A stretch of DNA of 64,000 bases, taken from NCBI GenBank assembly GCA_031460455.1, contig JAVKTQ010000003.1, forward strand, positions 124,001 to 188,000, in the 5' to 3' direction. Of the stretch, positions 62,598-64,000 are shown piece after piece; position 1 is the first letter of the stretch, and every line of letters starts with the position of its first letter. Source of the DNA: Sporomusaceae bacterium. Lineage in GTDB: Bacteria; Bacillota; Negativicutes; Sporomusales; UBA7701. The notes beneath the pieces are model-generated. The model was not told the origin of the DNA, ran no database searches, and saw nothing but the letters and a program-made list of their open reading frames with translations. The position numbers were made by a program, and so were the translations under genes.

Positions 62598-63707
62598 ATG
62601 AACAGAATCGACGAAGTAAACATCAAACATCAGCGGTTGGCCGCCCTGATGGCGGCGAAAGGCTATAGCGCCGTCCTGCTGAAGAAACAACCGAATTTTT
62701 CCTGGTTCACGGGCGGCGGCCGCAACATGGTCGGGATAGCCACCGAGATGGGGGTTACCTCCCTGCTTGTTACCAGGGAGGACCGTTACTGCATCGCCAA
62801 CAAGATCGAAGCGGCCCGGATGATGGACGAGGAGGGACTGGCAGACCTGGGCTTCAAACTGCTTGAACACGGGTGGGACGAGGACAAGGAAGCCGAACTC
62901 GTCGGCAAGGTCGTGGGCGATCTGGGCTCCGTGGCTGCCGATACGGGTTTTGCGTCCTGCAAAAACGCCGACGGCGAGATCAAGAAACTCCGTTATTCGT
63001 TGACGGAAAACGAGATCGAACGTTACATGTTCCTGGGCGAGAAGCTGTCGACGGTGATCGAGAAGGTTATGCTCGGCATCCGTCCGGGCGACAAGGAGTG
63101 CGAGGTTGCCGGCCGGGTGGGAGCAGATCTTTGGAAGGAACTTATTGACCCGACGGCGATAATGGTGGCCTCGGATGAGCGTATTTTCCAGTATCGCCAC
63201 CCGCTCGCGACGGACAAAATGGTCAAACGCTATGTGATGGTGTGCATCAACGCCCGCTACAAAGGGCTGATAACGACGGTCACCCGCATGCTCCATTTCG
63301 GCAGGCCGGACGCCAAGCTGGTGCAGCAGTTCCTCGACAACAACGAGGTGGAGTGCCGTATGATTGCGGCGACGAAACCGGGCGCCCCAGCGGTTGACGC
63401 GTTTAACGCCGCCCTGGCCGGCTACCGGGAGTTCGGCGTCGCGGACGAGTGGCGTTTGCATCACCAGGGCGGTTCGATGGGCTACTACGGCCGCGACTAC
63501 AAGGTGACCGCCCAGACGACGGAGACCGTAGCCGAGAACCAGGCGTTCTGCTGGAACCCGTCGATCACCGGCACGAAGACCGAGGACGGGTTCATCGCGA
63601 CAAACGGCGGCCCGCTGATGATCACCAGGCCGGTGATCTATCCGCGCATAAAGTCGACCGTGGACGGGGTGGATTTTGTCCGGCCAGGCATGCTTGTCAT
63701 TGATTAG
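62598..63707 (+). CDS. M24-family metallopeptidase-like protein (Xaa-Pro dipeptidase/creatinase fold)
   Basis: 369 residues from ATG 62598. N-terminal creatinase-like domain to about 160 (QRLAALMAAKGYSAVLLKKQ), then the pita-bread domain. The standard five metal ligands are hard to see: RLHHQGGSMGYYGRDYKV is the usual HxxGHG-like region, altered, and the D-x-D pair is replaced (SDERIFQYRHPL, CINARYKG). It may thus be a non-peptidase member, like creatinase, acting on the cluster's substrate. It lies between transport and dehydrogenase genes. Confidence 0.8.
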   Translation: MNRIDEVNIKHQRLAALMAAKGYSAVLLKKQPNFSWFTGGGRNMVGIATEMGVTSLLVTREDRYCIANKIEAARMMDEEGLADLGFKLLEHGWDEDKEAELVGKVVGDLGSVAADTGFASCKNADGEIKKLRYSLTENEIERYMFLGEKLSTVIEKVMLGIRPGDKECEVAGRVGADLWKELIDPTAIMVASDERIFQYRHPLATDKMVKRYVMVCINARYKGLITTVTRMLHFGRPDAKLVQQFLDNNEVECRMIAATKPGAPAVDAFNAALAGYREFGVADEWRLHHQGGSMGYYGRDYKVTAQTTETVAENQAFCWNPSITGTKTEDGFIATNGGPLMITRPVIYPRIKSTVDGVDFVRPGMLVID

Positions 63708-63718
63708 GAGGAGAGACG

Positions 63719-64000
63719 ATGGCGCGTTTAGGTGTGGCAATAGTCGGCCCCGGCATGGTGGCCAACACGCATGTCACCGCTCTGCAGGCGATACCGGCGG
63801 CCCGCATTTCCGGCGTATACGGCCGTAACCCCGCGGCGACGGCCGAGTTCGCCGCCAAGTACGGCCTGCGGGTGTTCAACTCGTATGAGGAGGCGCTGGC
63901 CGATAAGGAGACGGACATCGTCAGCATCTGCCTGCCGCCGGGCATGCATGTGGATTTTGGCCTCCAGGCCGCCGCCGCCGGCAAACACCTGATACTCGAA
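63719..64000 (+). CDS. Gfo/Idh/MocA-family oxidoreductase, 3'-truncated by the window
   Basis: 94 residues visible. RLGVAIVGPGMVANTHVTAL is the NAD(P)-binding Rossmann start; the middle VYGRNPAATAEFAAKYGL and the later SICLPPGMHVDFGLQAAAAG are the typical strands and the EKP-like region is just reached (GKHLILE). Members oxidise or reduce sugars, inositols and related polyols. GGAGGAG precedes the ATG, 11 bases after the previous stop. It supports a carbohydrate or sugar-acid role for the cluster. Confidence 0.92.
   Translation, partial: MARLGVAIVGPGMVANTHVTALQAIPAARISGVYGRNPAATAEFAAKYGLRVFNSYEEALADKETDIVSICLPPGMHVDFGLQAAAAGKHLILE

Noticed and set aside
1-64000. CRISPR arrays, tRNA or rRNA genes, insertion sequences, prophage genes
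   Set aside because: No regular spaced repeats, cloverleaf-like segments, transposase motifs or phage proteins were found on either strand.

Overview
The window reads as chromosome of an anaerobic, GC-rich, diderm Firmicute, most likely a Negativicute of the Sporomusaceae type (inference from gene content; no 16S or other marker is present). Firmicute traits are strong AGGAGG ribosome sites, RNase J, a partner-switching (Rsb/SpoII-like) module and an electron-bifurcating HydABC hydrogenase. Outer-membrane traits are a GT9 heptosyltransferase-like enzyme, an Aas/LplT lysophospholipid pair and a Tat-exported hydrogenase. No tRNA, rRNA, CRISPR array or insertion sequence was seen.

Layout. (1) 1-9.9 kb: two adjacent molybdopterin (DMSO-reductase superfamily) gene sets. 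The first has a truncated large subunit, a four-cluster Fe-S subunit, an NrfD-type membrane anchor, a radical SAM protein of the MJ0619/Tes type and a second large subunit. The second sits behind a near-consensus sigma-54 promoter and encodes a large subunit with unusual N-terminal cluster spacing, a minimal two-cluster Fe-S protein and a 50-residue protein. (2) 10-15.5 kb: a LysR regulator, a small hypothetical gene, and a TetR-aas-lplT phospholipid repair unit. (3) 15.6-20.5 kb: a c-di-GMP/two-component locus with a frameshifted HD-GYP gene, a PAS-domain remnant, a PAS-PAS-GAF histidine kinase and a receiver-GGDEF protein. (4) 20.5-26.3 kb: a secreted hypothetical protein, then a cupin / TIM-barrel / Tm-1-like (UPF0261) operon. 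That operon has its own sigma-54 promoter, three matching upstream sites and a dedicated sigma-54 activator whose sensor domain is a paralogue of the TIM-barrel enzyme. A thioredoxin/permease deletion scar follows. (5) 26.3-31.5 kb: alpha/beta hydrolase, K+ channel, EamA half-transporter, SelO, a C_GCAxxG_C_C protein, and a small secreted protein split by an in-frame TGA. (6) 31.7-35.4 kb: STAS / RsbW-like / solute-binding protein / PP2C phosphatase operon.

(7) 35.7-42.6 kb: two [FeFe]-hydrogenase operons converge on a shared terminator. One is a Tat-exported, cytochrome-b-anchored uptake-type enzyme behind a GntR-type operator. The other is a cytoplasmic bifurcating HydABC plus a small [2Fe-2S] protein behind two Rex-like operators. 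(8) 42.7-50.1 kb: RNase J, glycosyltransferase, M20 peptidase, a glutamate-synthase-like FMN protein and a PanE-type reductase. (9) 50.3-59.9 kb: an 11-gene nuoABCDHIJKLMN operon without nuoEFG. (10) 60-64 kb: amidohydrolase, TctC-type lipoprotein, M24 peptidase and a Gfo/Idh/MocA dehydrogenase cut by the window end.

Taken together the window describes a hydrogen-metabolising respiratory anaerobe. H2 is handled on both sides of the membrane, quinones are fed by cytochrome b and complex I, and several molybdenum enzymes act on unidentified substrates.
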